DNA of 49,240 nucleotides from Chromera velia (GCA_018398765.1 JAHBMJ010001769.1:45468-94707), one strand, 5' to 3'. Shown: positions 23,781 to 35,336, counted from the first letter of the stretch. A program made the numbers and translations. Notes: generated from the letters alone by a model not told the origin.

Positions 23781-26700
23781 ATGGCAGTAAGTTCTTGCTA
23801 GGCCTGCTTGAAAGTCAAGCGCACCCCTTTCTTTAGTCACCAGCCCTTCTTCCATGCCTCCGCCCGTCTTGATGTTTTCTTTGCTGCGCCCGCTGCGAAA
23901 ACGCAAAAATTCTGCGCATGCCTCTCCGACTTCCTTCGACGACGTCCTCCCCCCGCGTTCACTTTTAACGAACACCTTTCTTGCTCCCATCTGGAGTGTA
24001 AAGCGGGGCAGCGCAGTGCAAAATCGATGCATTGAAGCGTGCAGCCAATCCCTCTGACAGGCACACACCCTTGACTCGAAGTACAAAGGAGAGCGGGAAA
24101 CACAAAGAATTAACACTCCGAAGAGTTTCGCGTTGCTCCTCCCCCCCTTTGCGGTCTTTTCCTCCTTTTGAATTTTTTGCCGTCTTTCCCTCCTTCTGTA
24201 TTCGCTTGTTGTTCGACTGCTCGTTGATGTCTCCTTCACTCTCTCCTTCTCCTCCTCTCCCTCACTGTTTGTGCAGACGAAAAGATTCCTCGATGATGAC
24301 GATGACGACGGCGCTCCCCTGCCGAAGGTGCAGAAGAAAAAGGTTTTGGCGGAAGACGATGAGGATGACGGGATGAGCATTTCGGCGGCGAAACCGCCCC
24401 AGCCGTCGGGAGAGCTGCGGGCCGCAGCCGCAGGAGGAGGGGGGGGTAGCTCCTCTTCCTCTTCTTCCTCAGCTTCTGCTGCAGGGAGTGGTGGTGGAAA
24501 ATCTCACGCGCACGCGAACGGGGTTGCGCATTCTGCTCCCTCACCAAAAAGTTCGAAGGACAAGGACAAACAAAGAGAAAAGGAGAAAGAAAGAGAGAAG
24601 GAGAAGCAAAAGGAGAAAGAGAGAAAAGAAAGGGAGAAGGAACGTGAGAGAGAGAAGGAAAGAGAAAAGGAAAAGGAACACCGACGAAAAGAGAAGGAAA
24701 AAGAAAGAGAGAGGGAGAAGGAGAGAGAAAGGGAAAGAGAACGTGCCAAAAACGCTGCTGCCGACGAAGACTTAGACTTTCTTCCGCAGAAAGAGAGACC
24801 GCGTCCATCCCCATCCCCTCCCTCATCTAAACCCCCTCCCCCGCCTCCTCAGTCTTCGTCAGACAAATCGAAAATCCCCCCCCCGCCGCTTTCCAATGCC
24901 AACAAAGAAAACAGGCCAGCCCCCCCACCGGGAGACAAACCAAAGAGTAAAGACGTCTCCAAGCCGTCCTCTTCTTCATCTGCTTCCTCTTCCTCCAAGC
25001 CCCAACCGCCTGCCGCAAGCAGCTCCTCAGCCTCTGCCGACTTGAAGAAACCCGCGAAACCCCCATTGAAGGAGAAGGCCCCCCTGTCCTCCTCCGACAA
25101 GGAGAAAGCGGCCCTGCTGCTGAAGAAGAAGGAGAAAGAGAAACAGGCACAGCAGAAGGCAAAGTCAAAAAAGTCCGTCAGTTCCTCTGGATCTTCCGAT
25201 TCCTCCGATTCCTCTGGTAGTTCTTCTAGTGGGTCTGACTCTGATTCCGGTAGCGGCTCTAGTGACTCCGATTCAGACTCGGACTCGGACTCCTCCTCCG
25301 GCTCTGAGAGCAGTTCCTCTTCCTCCTCTAGCGATACTTCAGAGGATAGGCCCGCGAAGAAGAAAAAGAAGGCCACGCCACCTTCCAAGAAGATGGTCTC
25401 ATCCTCCAGCAAGCCAGCTGCAAAGAAAGCAGCGGCTGCACATCAAAAGAAGTCAGGCAGGAAGGGCGACGACTCATCCGACGAGTCATCAGAGGAGGGC
25501 GAGTCGAGGGCGTACAAGAGGGAGGAAAGAAACAGGAAAGAGGAATTGATTGCAGACATCCTCTGCCGGTCAGTCTGTCTGTCTGTCTTCGGGGCCCGGA
25601 AGGAAGGAAGAAGATTCTCTCTCTGTTGGAGAGGAAGGGCATTTGCTTTCTTCTCCTTCTTCTTCTTCTTCTTCTTCTTCTTCTTCTTCCTTCTTCTTCT
25701 TCTTCTTCCTTCTTCTTCTTCTTCTTCTTCTTCTTCTTCTTCCTTCTTCTTCTTCTTCTTCCTTCTTCTTCTTCTTCCTCCTTCTTCTTCTTCTTCCTTC
25801 TTCTTCTTCTTCTTCTTCTTCTTCTTCTTTCTTCTTCTTCTTCTTCTTCTTCTTCTTCCTTCTTCTTCTTCTTCTTCTTCTTCTTCTTCTTCTTCCTTCT
25901 TCTTCTTCTTCTTCTTCTTCTTCTTCTTCTTCTTCTTCCTTCTTCTTCTTCTCCTCCTTCTCCTTCTCCTTCTCCTTCTCCTCTTCTTCTTCTGCTTCTG
26001 CTTCTTTTCGGACACGTGAATTTATTCCTATACATGGCCGACGGGACGAAGTCGGCGTTGCGTAATTCAAACGTGCATGATGATTCATTCTTCTCATTCA
26101 CTTTCTTTCATAGAGCGTGAAAACTGGAGTGCGCGATCTTGTTGTGCTCTTTGGGTCCTTTCCTTTTCTCACAGCGCTATCCCCTCCTCCCCTTGGTTCC
26201 CTCCCCTCCTTACAGCAGCACACAAACCTTTCTCTGTACTCCCAAAAGAAGAAAGCAGTGTCCCTCCTTCGTTCGGCAAAGGGCTCTTTGTATTTTCTTT
26301 CTTTCTCTTTCAGCGTGCCTCTCTGCATGCTTGTTCATGCATGCATAATCGCTGCTGGTTGGAGCCGTTGACGTGTCTGTCTATCTGTCTGTCTGCCTGT
26401 CTGTGTGCATGCGTCCACCCCCCCCTGCAGGTGGTGGTTCTGTATGGACCCCTGGCCGCCTGAGAACTTCAAGTACGCCCCCCTCTTGGAGGCAAAGGGG
26501 CTCAAGGAGGTCTCGATAGACGACTGGGAGGAGACGGACGACGTCACGGGAGGGAAAACGAAAGTCTATCAGGTATCCCACTTCCCAGGTCGGTTCGTGT
26601 TGGGAGGTTGGGTGAACTCTCGTGGGTGGAGGGGTGGCTCAGGAAGAGATGAAGGAAAAGGGCATGCAGAATAAATGTTTGAGTTTCAAGCGAAGGGAGA

Positions 26701-27738
26701 AGCAGCTGGTCTGGGAGGGCCGAGAACGGTCGAGAGCGGAGAAAGAAAGGGGAGTCTACGCTTCTTTTTTCTTTTTAAAGTTACCCCCCAACAGAATAGA
26801 ACCACAGCTTCAATGAACGAAGCGTCGATCTGTCACTCTGTCCGTTTTTCTGTCCCCCTTTCACTCATGCACTCTTCCTGCCAGCCCTCCTCTGCGTACT
26901 GCCTTCCTCTCTAGATGCGCACTTCTTTCCTTTTCTGGCTGTCTGTCACCTTCTCTGCCGATTCCCTCCCATTTACCTTTTTTCTCTCTCGTCCCTCCCC
27001 TGTTTGCGTTTGCAGGTGTCTTTCGGGACCCGTCTGGGAAGGCGCACGACTTCCGGCCGACGGAAGGGAAGCCCTGCTACAACTTTCTGGACTCGAAGAG
27101 CGAAAAGACGCTGTTCGAGATGCTCATCCGGGCGTACACCCACCAGATGAAGGAACTGGAGGGGGAGGAACAGACGAAGGAGAACAGGGCTCTCATGAAG
27201 GAACTCGAAGGGGTCAGTCAGTGCGTGCGTCAGTGGTCTCGCTCACTCTTTCCTTTCTCTCGCGTGCCCACTCGCTCGCTCGTTTTCTTTCTTTCTCTTT
27301 CTCTCTTTCGTTCTTTCTTCCTTCCTTTCTCACTTACTTACTTACTTACTTGCGTACTCCGGCATCATCTTTTCTTTCTGTGTCTGTTCCCTCTGCTGTC
27401 CTCATTCATCTGCCATATCTCTTCAGCTCCATTTGGCCCGATGCGTCCTTGTACCTCCTCCGTGTCATACAGAGTGTTTGTGCCTGTGTGAGTGTGTGTG
27501 TGTGTGTGCGCGCGCGCGTGTGTGTGTGTGTGTGTTTCTCACTGTAGTACATTTGTTCAATCTCTGCCAGGCTCTGTTGCCTCGCCTTGCCTTGCCTTGG
27601 TCTGTTTTTGGATTTCTTCTTTAGTCCCTTTCGATCGAGAGATTCCCTTACTCACTCACTCCTTTTCTCACGCCCTCACGACTGCAGAAACGGTCGGAGC
27701 GCGAGAAGGCCTACAAGCTTTTCTTCAAAAAAGCATAA
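23781..27738 (+). CDS. Ser/Lys/Glu-rich low-complexity protein with conserved C-terminal domain
   Basis: Five exons are inferred: 23781-23786 (ATGGCA, donor GTAAGT), 24277-25568, 26431-26588, 27016-27212 and 27688-27738 (TAA). They total 1704 nt, giving 567 aa, with all phases consistent; only the tiny first exon is speculative. Residues 3-40 have an acidic run (DDDDDDG) and a basic patch. A long K/E/R-only charged helix follows, then proline- and serine-rich stretches, an acidic serine block (SDSDSDSDS) and KKKKK. The last 135 residues are quite different: ADILCRWWFCMDPWPP, a WEETDD stretch, FPGVFRDPSGKAHDFRP and a short terminal helix. This tryptophan/proline-rich tail looks like a folded domain, perhaps conserved in alveolates, but I cannot name it. 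Composition suggests a nuclear or nucleolar phosphoprotein; that is inference. Confidence 0.78.
25648..25997 (+). repeat. Long (TTC)n polypyrimidine tract
   Basis: About 350 bp of TTC repeats with occasional CTTCC interruptions lie in the second intron of the Ser-rich gene (25569-26430). The tract is pyrimidine on the RNA-like strand. All six frames across it give meaningless poly-Ser/Phe/Leu or poly-Glu/Lys/Arg peptides. Confidence 0.97.
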
Positions 27739-29220
27739 GGGAGTGGGGGGGGCGCGTATATTCTTCTTCCTCTTCTTCTTCTTCTTCTTTTTCTTCTTCT
27801 TCTCAATTCGCACTGGGAGGGTGTGCGTTGTTCCGTTGATTTATTTCTTTTTCTTTTTCTCGTCGCGTCTCTTGACCTTCCCTCTCTTCTTCTGTCACCG
27901 TCACACAAAACAAAGGCATACCCCCGTCATCTTTCTTCCTTACGCTCCTTTGTCGCCCTTCCTAAGTGAGCCCCTCCGCCTGTCTGCCTGCTTGCCTATT
28001 GTCTGGAGAATTCTTTCTGATGAGTTGTTGAGAGGGGGGGGCAGAGGTACCAGTACTTCGATTAAGGTGATGTAACGTGGGAGGTCAAGTGAGTCAATTG
28101 AGGGAGGAGGCTGTCCTGTCTAATGGAGAAGGGAGGGGGGGGGTGGGGAGTAAGGGGATTGGTGGTGAAAACGATACAGGACAGGGAGGGATTCTCTGTC
28201 TCCTCTCCTGTCCGTTTGTGTGTCTCCTTTGCTGCCTTTCCTTCCGTTTCTTTCTTCTTTCTGTTCTGCAAAGACAGGGAGGGAGGGAGGGAATGGGGTC
28301 GTGGTTGTTTCTGCACGGGGGAAGAATGAAGGAAGGTCCGGGTCGTGTGGTTGTGCCTCACTCACTTGCTGCCTTTTTGTGTGTTCGTCTATGCCTTCGC
28401 TTGCTTGCTTGCTTTACTGCTCTTCACTTTCTTTTTTGGCCTTCTTCTCCCCGAAACAAAGAAAGGGAAGACCGAAACTGACTGACACACCGACTGACTG
28501 ACAGGAGGTGCATGGGAGGACGGCAGGGGGAGATCAGGGCGACACAAGAAAAAAAAAGAACGGAAGCACCGTGGAGGGAGGGAGAGAGAGAGAAAGAGAG
28601 TGAACCCAAGGACGGGAAGGGGGGGAAGAGAAGGGCCGAGACCAACTGTCATCTTTTTGTAAGCAAATGACTCATAGATGAATCAATGGATGAAACAGGG
28701 TTGTTTTATGTAAGACTGCTGGGCCATTGTTTTCTTTCGGTCTTTCCGTCTTCGCAGAGGACCGACCTGCGGAAAAGCAAAAGAGGTGAGTGACTTGCTC
28801 CTGTTCCTTCGAGACCGCAATCAGCGGGAAGCCGTCCTCTTCCTGTGCTCTCAGGGACTGCTTTCTTTCTGCCTCCTTGCGTCCTTGCGCAGACACATTT
28901 GTGGTACATTCACTTGAGCATCCATGCAGAAAACCCCATTTCAATCTGTCTTTAATTCCGATCCACTCAATCAGGGAAAGGCTGCAGGATGAGTGGAACG
29001 CTGAATGCGGGAGTGAGGGCGGGGTCTTCGCGTGATGCGCGCACGGGGATTGGGAAGAGGGCTAGCTCGCAAAAACGCTGGAGAAATTCGTGCATGGATG
29101 GGCGGTCTAAGCCGGTCTTTGGCGGGGACTCCGAAAGGAGACTAGAAAGGAGATGGATGAGACGATTGAGGCGGCTATGGAGGCGGAGCCACGCAATTCA
29201 ACTACCATCAATGCGATAGT
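27739..29220. other. Intergenic, simple sequence, no gene seen
   Basis: This stretch lies downstream of the Ser-rich gene and holds short (TTC)n, TGAC and GGGA runs. A frame around 29140-29240 (MDETIEAAMEAEPRN) is open but short and without splice support. I see nothing I can support as a gene. Confidence 0.5.
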
Positions 29221-30010
29221 TCCACAGACTCTTTGTGAAAAGAGCTCAGTTTGCTGCTGATACAAATCTTGAAAGTCTGTTTAGCTCTTTTTTGTATAGA
29301 GCTCAATTTAAGTAAATGTTTTGCGGAAAACGCTAAGCATAGAACTAGTATTAGAACTAGTATTAGAATAAAAAAAACTTTATTTACTAGTAAAAAATTT
29401 AATAGTTGCCGCTGTAAAGGGCTATACCCATAAGAGCACAGGCCGCAGCACAGTGCGAAGACTTTGAACCAAGAGAAATACCCTCCTCCGCAAAAAAAAA
29501 AGATTCAAGTACAGCAATTTTCTTTCGCTTTAATTTAAGCTTTCAAAGAACACATTTTTTTATATGATGCATTTCGTACGTACACGTTAATAATGAGTTA
29601 TCAACTAGCTAGAAGCAAGTTTTCTGTGCTCATATCAGCTAGCCTACTCTGCCTCCAAATCAGCTGGCCTCAGCGGCTGGTATAGTTAGCCAACTCTTCA
29701 AGTTTGCTTTCTACCTATACTAGTCCTATAGACAACTAAATAGATAAACAAAAACAAACCTCAAAACAAATGCACTCCACCATACAACAAAACGGAGGAG
29801 TTAGTTTTATAATTATAATTACTATCTAGATAATCATAATTATTGATATTTCTAATAAAAAATTTGGAATCAAACGTCTTTACTACTAAACTTAGTATGA
29901 CTCTCTACTGTATCTGCTAGTAAATGAATGAATGAATGAATGAAGTTGGCTTTGCTAGAGTGGAACCGTGCTCCCAGCAGCCCATGTTCATGAAAGAGAT
30001 CGTCAATCAC
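29221..30010. repeat. AT-rich island
   Basis: AT-rich DNA of abruptly different composition. It includes a 12-bp tandem duplication of AGAACTAGTATT near 29342-29367, TCAGCTAG/GGCTGG repeats near 29633-29690 and GAAT tetranucleotides at about 29926-29944. No coding is seen. Confidence 0.6.
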
Positions 30011-30689
30011 TCAACTCTAGAGATAAGGCTAAGCGCGAGATCCCCTGAAGTGCTTGCTTGGTGAGCTCACGAGCAGCATGCGCGTTGGAGGTGGCAATAG
30101 AAGACTCGAACAGAAGAAGAAAAGGTCGCGTTCACACAGAAACAGGCGTGCACAGTGAGTAACAAAGATCGTAAATGGCTCTGCATGCTTCATACGGATC
30201 GATTTGTAAAGCCAAAAGCAGCATCTTCCTCGCTTCTGTTTTGGCTGCATCCGATCCCTCAATTCCTTCTCTCTGAATCCTTTGCTTCACTTTCTTTCCC
30301 TCTACCACTTTGTTTAGTTTATTTCTTGCTTCTACCCAATTGGAGCATACTGAAAGCCGGTGCCAGAGATCATCAATTTTTCTTCCATTTGAACAATTAA
30401 CCCTCTGCCAGACAAAACACTTCTCCGGGAGAGCTGGCCCCCCCCGTCAAACCCTTCCAATTTAGTGTCAATGCCCTTAGAAGTGGCTTAATCTTCTTAC
30501 ATAAAGCACTTCTCGGCAGACAGGACATCCGTACTTTGGGGCTATTCTTTGAAGATAAAAGAAATAGAGAAGAACGTGAAGAAGACGGAAGAGCTCTCTG
30601 TAGTCCTGATAAAGAGGCAGACAGGGGAAAGTTGCCCCTTCCTTCCCTGTCTCCCCTTTTCATGCATTCCATTCCCTAGGCATCCTTAA
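30011..30689. other. Decayed sequence 5' of the reverse-transcriptase fragment
   Basis: No intact frame is present. It may be the degraded upstream part of the retroelement recognised at 30690-30942, but no endonuclease motif could be identified. Confidence 0.35.
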
Positions 30690-30942
30690 TTTTGGCAGAA
30701 ACAAACAAATTCCCCTTCGGGGCCCGTCTTTCGCCTCTCGCTTCCTTTTGTTTGCTTTCTTTAATTTAATGCATGCATATGCATGTTGGCCTGATAACTG
30801 GAATTTGTTGAGAATCGTACCCGTGCCAAAAGGTCCCCCTTCGCCACAGCCGAATGACTGGCGTCCTGTCCATGTCCTTAACCCTCTTGCAAAGCTCTTT
30901 GGTCTCCTTATAGATGACAGAATCCGTAATACACTTTTTTGA
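30690..30942 (+). mobile_element. Non-LTR retrotransposon reverse-transcriptase fragment
   Basis: The frame ending in TGA at 30942 reads LMHAYACWPDNWN, then RIVPVPKG, then PNDWRPVHVLNPLAKLFGLL and a dIRN-like end. This is the finger region of LINE-type reverse transcriptases, where P-x-x-W, I-P-I-P-K and Y-R-P-I-x-L-L motifs precede the K-x-F helix. The palm motif with the catalytic aspartates is absent, and the frame closes soon after. It is a dead fragment. Confidence 0.75.
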
Positions 30943-30988
30943 GTCTTCTTCAGTTGTAGTTCATTAGTTAGTGCAAAATATCATTCAT

Positions 30989-31009
30989 ATATATATATAT
31001 ATATATATA
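30989..31009. repeat. (AT)n microsatellite
   Basis: Ten AT units directly follow the retroelement fragment. Confidence 0.9.
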
Positions 31010-31086
31010 CTGTTAGTATCCTGTTTGCTGCTGTGGGTCTGAAGGCCGGGGGAGCATTTTCCTCCTCTATATCCGCCCCCCTCTCC

Positions 31087-31197
31087 TCAAGACACAAGAG
31101 GCGCCGATTCATAGCTCCTCTTCTTCTTCTTAATATTCTTCAGAGACTCTAGACAGCCGAGGGCCGACTCTCTGAGTCTCTGTGCAAACTGAATCGG
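31087..31197 (-). CDS. Candidate terminal exon of a minus-strand gene
   Basis: A strong pyrimidine tract (CTTTTCTCTTTTCCC) and TTGCAG precede a 36-codon frame ending in TGA at 31087. The peptide begins PIQFAQRLRESALGCLESL and ends in a lysine cluster followed by SAPLVS. The helical RESALGCLESL pattern resembles the DEALESLHRAV module found upstream on the same strand at 33.3-34.1 kb, so this may be the last exon of that gene. The link is inferred; exons between 31.2 and 33.3 kb are not identified. Confidence 0.4.
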   Translation of the reverse strand, partial: PIQFAQRLRESALGCLESLKNIKKKKRSYESAPLVS

Positions 31198-32010
31198 CTG
31201 CAACAAAGGGAAAAGAGAAAAGAGAAAAGGATAAGAGTAAGTGAATACAGAGTTCCCAACTCAATCTAGTTCCTTTATCATTCATTACTAGAGAGGAGGG
31301 AAGGAAAGAAACAGATAAACAGAGAGAAGAACAAAAAAGACAGGAGCCAAGCTTTCTCATTCACTTTATGCTCTTCCCCTGCCAAAGGGAAGTGACTGAA
31401 TGACGTGTGCAAAAAGAGGTTTAGAAACACACCAACTCCAACTATCCGTCGATCCATCCATGAACTGAAACTGCGGGCATGATCACTCAACTGATTCAAA
31501 CAATAAATTAAAAAAGGACGGAAGGATAAAAGACAGACAGACAGACAGACAGACTGACAGACAGAAAGAAAAAAAGAAAGAAAAAAAGGAAGGAAGGAAG
31601 GAAGGATGGAAGGACAGAAGACAGCAAGAAGGAAAGGAAGAAGGAAACAAAGAAGAAACCAGAAAGAGAGAAAGAAAGAAAGAAAGAAAGAAAGAAAAAA
31701 AGGGGGAAAGGAATGAGGAAAGTAAGAAAGAAAAGAAGAAAGAAAAGAAAGAAAAGAAAGAAGAAAGAAAAAAAGCAAGAAAGAAAGAAAGAAAAAAAGA
31801 AAGAAAGAAAGGAAGGAAGGAAGAAAGGAAAGAAAGAAGAAAGAAAGAAAGAAGGAAAGAAAGAAAGATAAAAAGAAAGAAAGACAAAAAGAAAGAAAGC
31901 GAGAAAGAAAGAAAGAAAGAAAGAAGAAAGAAAGAAAGAAAGCAAGAAAGAAAGAAAGAAAGAAAGAAAAAAAGAAAGAAAGGAAAGAAGGAAGGAAAGA
32001 AGGAAGGAAA

Positions 32011-32051
<41 letters not shown>

Positions 32052-33326
32052 CAAAAAGAAAGAAAGCGAGAAAGAAAGAAAGACAGACAGAAAGATAGAA
32101 AGACAAAAAGAAAGGAACTCGAAGGAAGAAATACATATTGGAAGGAAGGTATTATGACACCTACAGCGAATTCAAATTGCCAAATACCTACCATGCAGAC
32201 CGTCTGTTCTTCTTATGTAAACAAAACCAGTACCAACCGTTTTGCTGATGAAGCCTGGCTGGCTGGCTGGCGGAGCATGCCCTCGATTCTTGGGCTGCGA
32301 GAGCCATCGGGAAGACCTCAGTACCTATGGTGTTCGCTGCAATTGACACTGAGAGATGGGGATAAGCGGAGAAAGCAACAGGCACGCCACTATGGGGGGA
32401 CCGTGTGATATAAGGAAGCATCATACAAAACACAACGGAACGAAAAGAAGTGCTGTGGAGAAGAAAAAGGCTGCCAAGCCTTACGTATAGGCGTGTTTTG
32501 TTGTGACTCAAAAAAAAGTAACCATGAGCAGGAATCGTTGCAATATTAGCAATGCACGGAGGCAGATGCATAGATGGAATCGGACTGCTTCTTGTCCCTT
32601 ACCTGATTTGTTTGGAATAACACCATGTACTGTGTGAGTGGAAAAAAGACATACGAGACAAAGATGGACGATGAGAGTCACTGAAAGCAGGCGAGCATAC
32701 CACTTCCTGTGCTCTCCTTCTTTCCTCTCTCACTCCTCTGTTCCCGCCTCCAAGTGGTGGAAAACGGGGGCAAGGGCCGGGAAGCAACGGGGTCTCAGTA
32801 TTTCTAGCATCGTCCTGAAACCAGTTCAAGGAGAGGAAGCATGAGAGGTACGCAGGTTTACTGCGGGATGCAGAGAGCTTGCAGATCATGTGCAAGTCTA
32901 GAATTAAAAGTGTTACTCAAAATTGATAAAACCGATCGAAAGATGAAGAGGATCAGCTTTGCATTCTAGCGTGCAGAAAAAAATCAACGAAAGATTTAGC
33001 AAGCTCAAGGGGCAGAGAACAGGCAGGAAAGCGTGCGTGTATAATCACCGACATTTTCTTTTTCGTCGTTGGAATCTTCTTGAAAAAACTAAGGCAGAGC
33101 GGCAGATAGACCAGGAGACAAAAGGCCCGGCTGCAGAAGAAAACAGAATGAAAAGAGCGAATTTGATGCAAAAGAGGAAGGGAAGGGGAAGGGAGAGGAG
33201 GGGAGGAGATGAAACAAAGATAAAGAGACCCAATCACTGAGACAAACTATGTTACTAAAGTCGAAGGTGGGAGCCGCCGCACAAATTAACAGTGTTTATT
33301 TGCCTTATATAAACATGATGCACCCC
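31198..33326. other. No supportable gene; includes long purine tract
   Basis: Apart from the (GAAA)n tract this stretch holds mixed sequence. A minus-strand open frame at 32188-32571 (127 codons, beginning MHLPPCIANIATIPAHGYFF) is moderately protein-like, but it has no splice or family support, so I do not call it. If the flanking minus-strand exons belong together, this would be intronic. Confidence 0.4.
31560..32117 (+). repeat. Long (GAAA)n polypurine tract
   Basis: Roughly 560 bp of almost pure purine on the plus strand, chiefly GAAA with GGAA and GACA variants and a (GACA)n start at about 31534-31560. It is the longest simple repeat in the window and lies between candidate minus-strand exons. 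Confidence 0.97.
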
Positions 33327-34181
33327 TCATAGTCTGTCTCCCACAAAAATGAACAGATTGCAACCTCTCAACTTTGTTCCGTCTTCTCTGACTTCCTGGA
33401 ACTCACCTCTCTCGAGCAAAGTCAATCGCACTTCCAAGAGTACCGGTTTGCCTGAGAGCTGCACTGTGGTCACAAAGAAGGTCTGCACGGCTCTATGGAG
33501 GCTTTCGAGCGCCTCGTCTGCTCTCTTTCTGGCGTTTTTCACCACATCAAGGGTCTAGTTCCCAACGTATCTGTGAGAGAGCCTGCTGTTTCTCTTTTTT
33601 GCGTTCTTCATCACATGAGAGGCGTCTTGCAGTGTGAGCTTAAGCCCCTCAAAGCTCTGAAACAGGATGCACAAAGAGTGTTTTGTTCTCAGGAGTTGAT
33701 ACAATCTTATGAGGCGTTTGTATTTCTGTTGCAGCTGTCTAAAGTCTTTATGCTCCTCTTTTCTTCTCTCGTTAGTCCATGCGTTGAATTCCTTCAGCTT
33801 CTCAAGTAAACCGGTGTAAATGCCACCGGCTTCTCCCGTGTGCTGAGAAGCCCCCCCAAAGCGGCTGCCGTTGCTCCAGTTCCAAAACCGAGAGCAAAAA
33901 GAACCAGTTCATGGCTGAGGAAGTTCTAAATTTCCTCCAGAACGTTTTGGGCAGGGCCTTCTCTGTCTTCCAACTTGGCAGGTCTGGCTTCTTATTGGGG
34001 TGACGAAGGTCATGACTGCCTGCTGGAGGTTGTCGAGGGCTCTTTCCACCCTCCAGCTCTCTTTGCCTCCTTGAGAGTCACAGATCCCCCTGCCCTGTGG
34101 GAGAGCTCCCCGTTGGCTGACCAAGCAAAGAGCGTCTTCATATATGCATGCCTTCGAAACGAGGGCCTTGCATACACTCAC
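33327..34181 (-). pseudogene. Degenerate coiled-coil gene with repeated helical module
   Basis: One minus-strand frame runs from about 33890 to a stop at 33327, interrupted by a single TAG at 33555-33557. It reads IYTGLLEKLKEFNAWTNERR, RQLQQKYKRLIRLYQLL, ASHVMKNAKKRNSRL, then after the TAG LDVVKNARKRADEALESLHR and FFVTT. A related module lies upstream near 34085-34005 (TLKEAKRAG, frame break, VERALDNLQQAVMTFVT). The frame through the glycine-rich stretch GFGTGATAAALGG at about 33865 also needs a shift at a 7-base G run. The modules resemble each other at DNA level, which implies internal duplication. I do not know the family. Frame breaks suggest a pseudogene, although a real multi-exon gene with assembly errors remains possible. 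Confidence 0.45.
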
Positions 34182-34281
34182 TCATGTATGAAAGAAGCAT
34201 AGAAGAACGTACATTCAACGATCCTGAACCGATATTCGATTTCTTGTGCATAGGTATACTCATTCATAAAGATCACAGACA

Positions 34282-34490
34282 TTAAAAAGGTTGAAATCGT
34301 TGTGGTATATGCGAATCTAGCATGCCTGTTCCAAGAAACAAGGGGGAAAACAAAAAATATTTGTAAACATCTGCAAGCTTGGCATTGTCATAGACACTGT
34401 CAGGCAGTTTTCCACAATAGGGACAAAATTTGAAAAGTTGCCCCTCTTTTTTTTTACGGAGCAACTTGTACTCGAGTTCTCCCTTTAGCT
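34282..34490 (-). CDS. Candidate exon with CPYCG zinc-ribbon half
   Basis: The frame reads ELKGELEYKLLRKKKEG, then FKFCPYCGKLPDSVYDNAK. A CxxC knuckle after a charged helix is typical of one half of a zinc ribbon; no second CxxC follows in this frame. A CCCACAG acceptor lies about 35 bp upstream in a different frame, so one indel may separate them. It sits between minus-strand exons at 35337-35406 and the degenerate frame below 34181. Identity is unknown. Confidence 0.35.
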
Positions 34491-35336
34491 CTTAATTCGA
34501 CCTTTTGGTCATCATCTCTGTGGGAATTAAGATCTTGACAGGGAAGGAGCTGGAGACCCTAGCTGTGGTGCTTTACCGCAAGATCAGAAGAAGATCTTCT
34601 TTCCCTCTCTGCCTCTCCCCCCCCACCCTTTTTGCTTCACCCTGTACACTTTGCCCTCAGGTCTTTCACCTAAGATACCCATGCAGGTTTGTGTGTCTGC
34701 ATGCAGACAATAGGATCAGACAGACACAATTAAGACAGTCGAGTGAGATTGGAACACACTGCAGCTCCATCCTTCCATTGGTGCAGATGTGTTTCGGCAT
34801 TTTTTCCCGTTTTCTACAAGCCAATTTGCCAACGGCAATTGAGAACCGCAGTGTGAAGTTAGTCCTTCCGTCTGTCCGTCTGTAAGTACGTCTATCTATT
34901 TGTCTGTTTTGATCGTCATTTCGACTTTTGTTGCCTTTTCACTTGACCGTCTGAAAACGAAAAACAAGTGAAGAGGATTCTTTTCTGAAAAGTCAATCAG
35001 TCAATCGGTAGGTCAGTCGGTCTGAAAACAAATCAAGGTGATCTTTGAATGGTGCTCAACGACATACTCACTCACCTGGGTATGGACTATGTCATTGATC
35101 ATTGATCAGCACTGTCAGGCAAGGCAAGCTACAAAGAGAAAACCTCTCTTTTCTATCTCGACAATTGTATGCATGCATGCATGGGATCGAGTCCATCAGA
35201 GGACAATTAAACGATATGCAGGACCAAAGATAGATAAACGTGGGTGTATGGAGACGAGGAAAGGTGCATGCATGAAGACATCAAGAAAAGCTTTTTTGGG
35301 ATATCATCTCTTAAAACTCAGAAGAAGCATACTGAC

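Noticed and set aside
24271..24290. Start of the Ser-rich gene at the GTG at 24271
   Set aside because: TTGTGCAG there is a standard acceptor for this genome and no ATG lies in frame; ATGGCA with GTAAGT at 23781 gives a better start.
25560..26120. Long frames of poly-Ser, Phe, Leu, Lys, Glu and Arg
   Set aside because: They are translations of the (TTC)n tract in an intron; exon phases require this stretch to be removed.
31278..32194. Minus-strand frames of Phe/Leu/Ser-rich sequence over 200 codons
   Set aside because: They are produced by the (GAAA)n tract in several overlapping frames at once, the mark of simple sequence rather than coding.
1733..33557. TAG reassigned as a sense codon
   Set aside because: Two lone in-frame TAGs suggested it, but the LHC gene and the 45.8 kb gene both end naturally in TAG.
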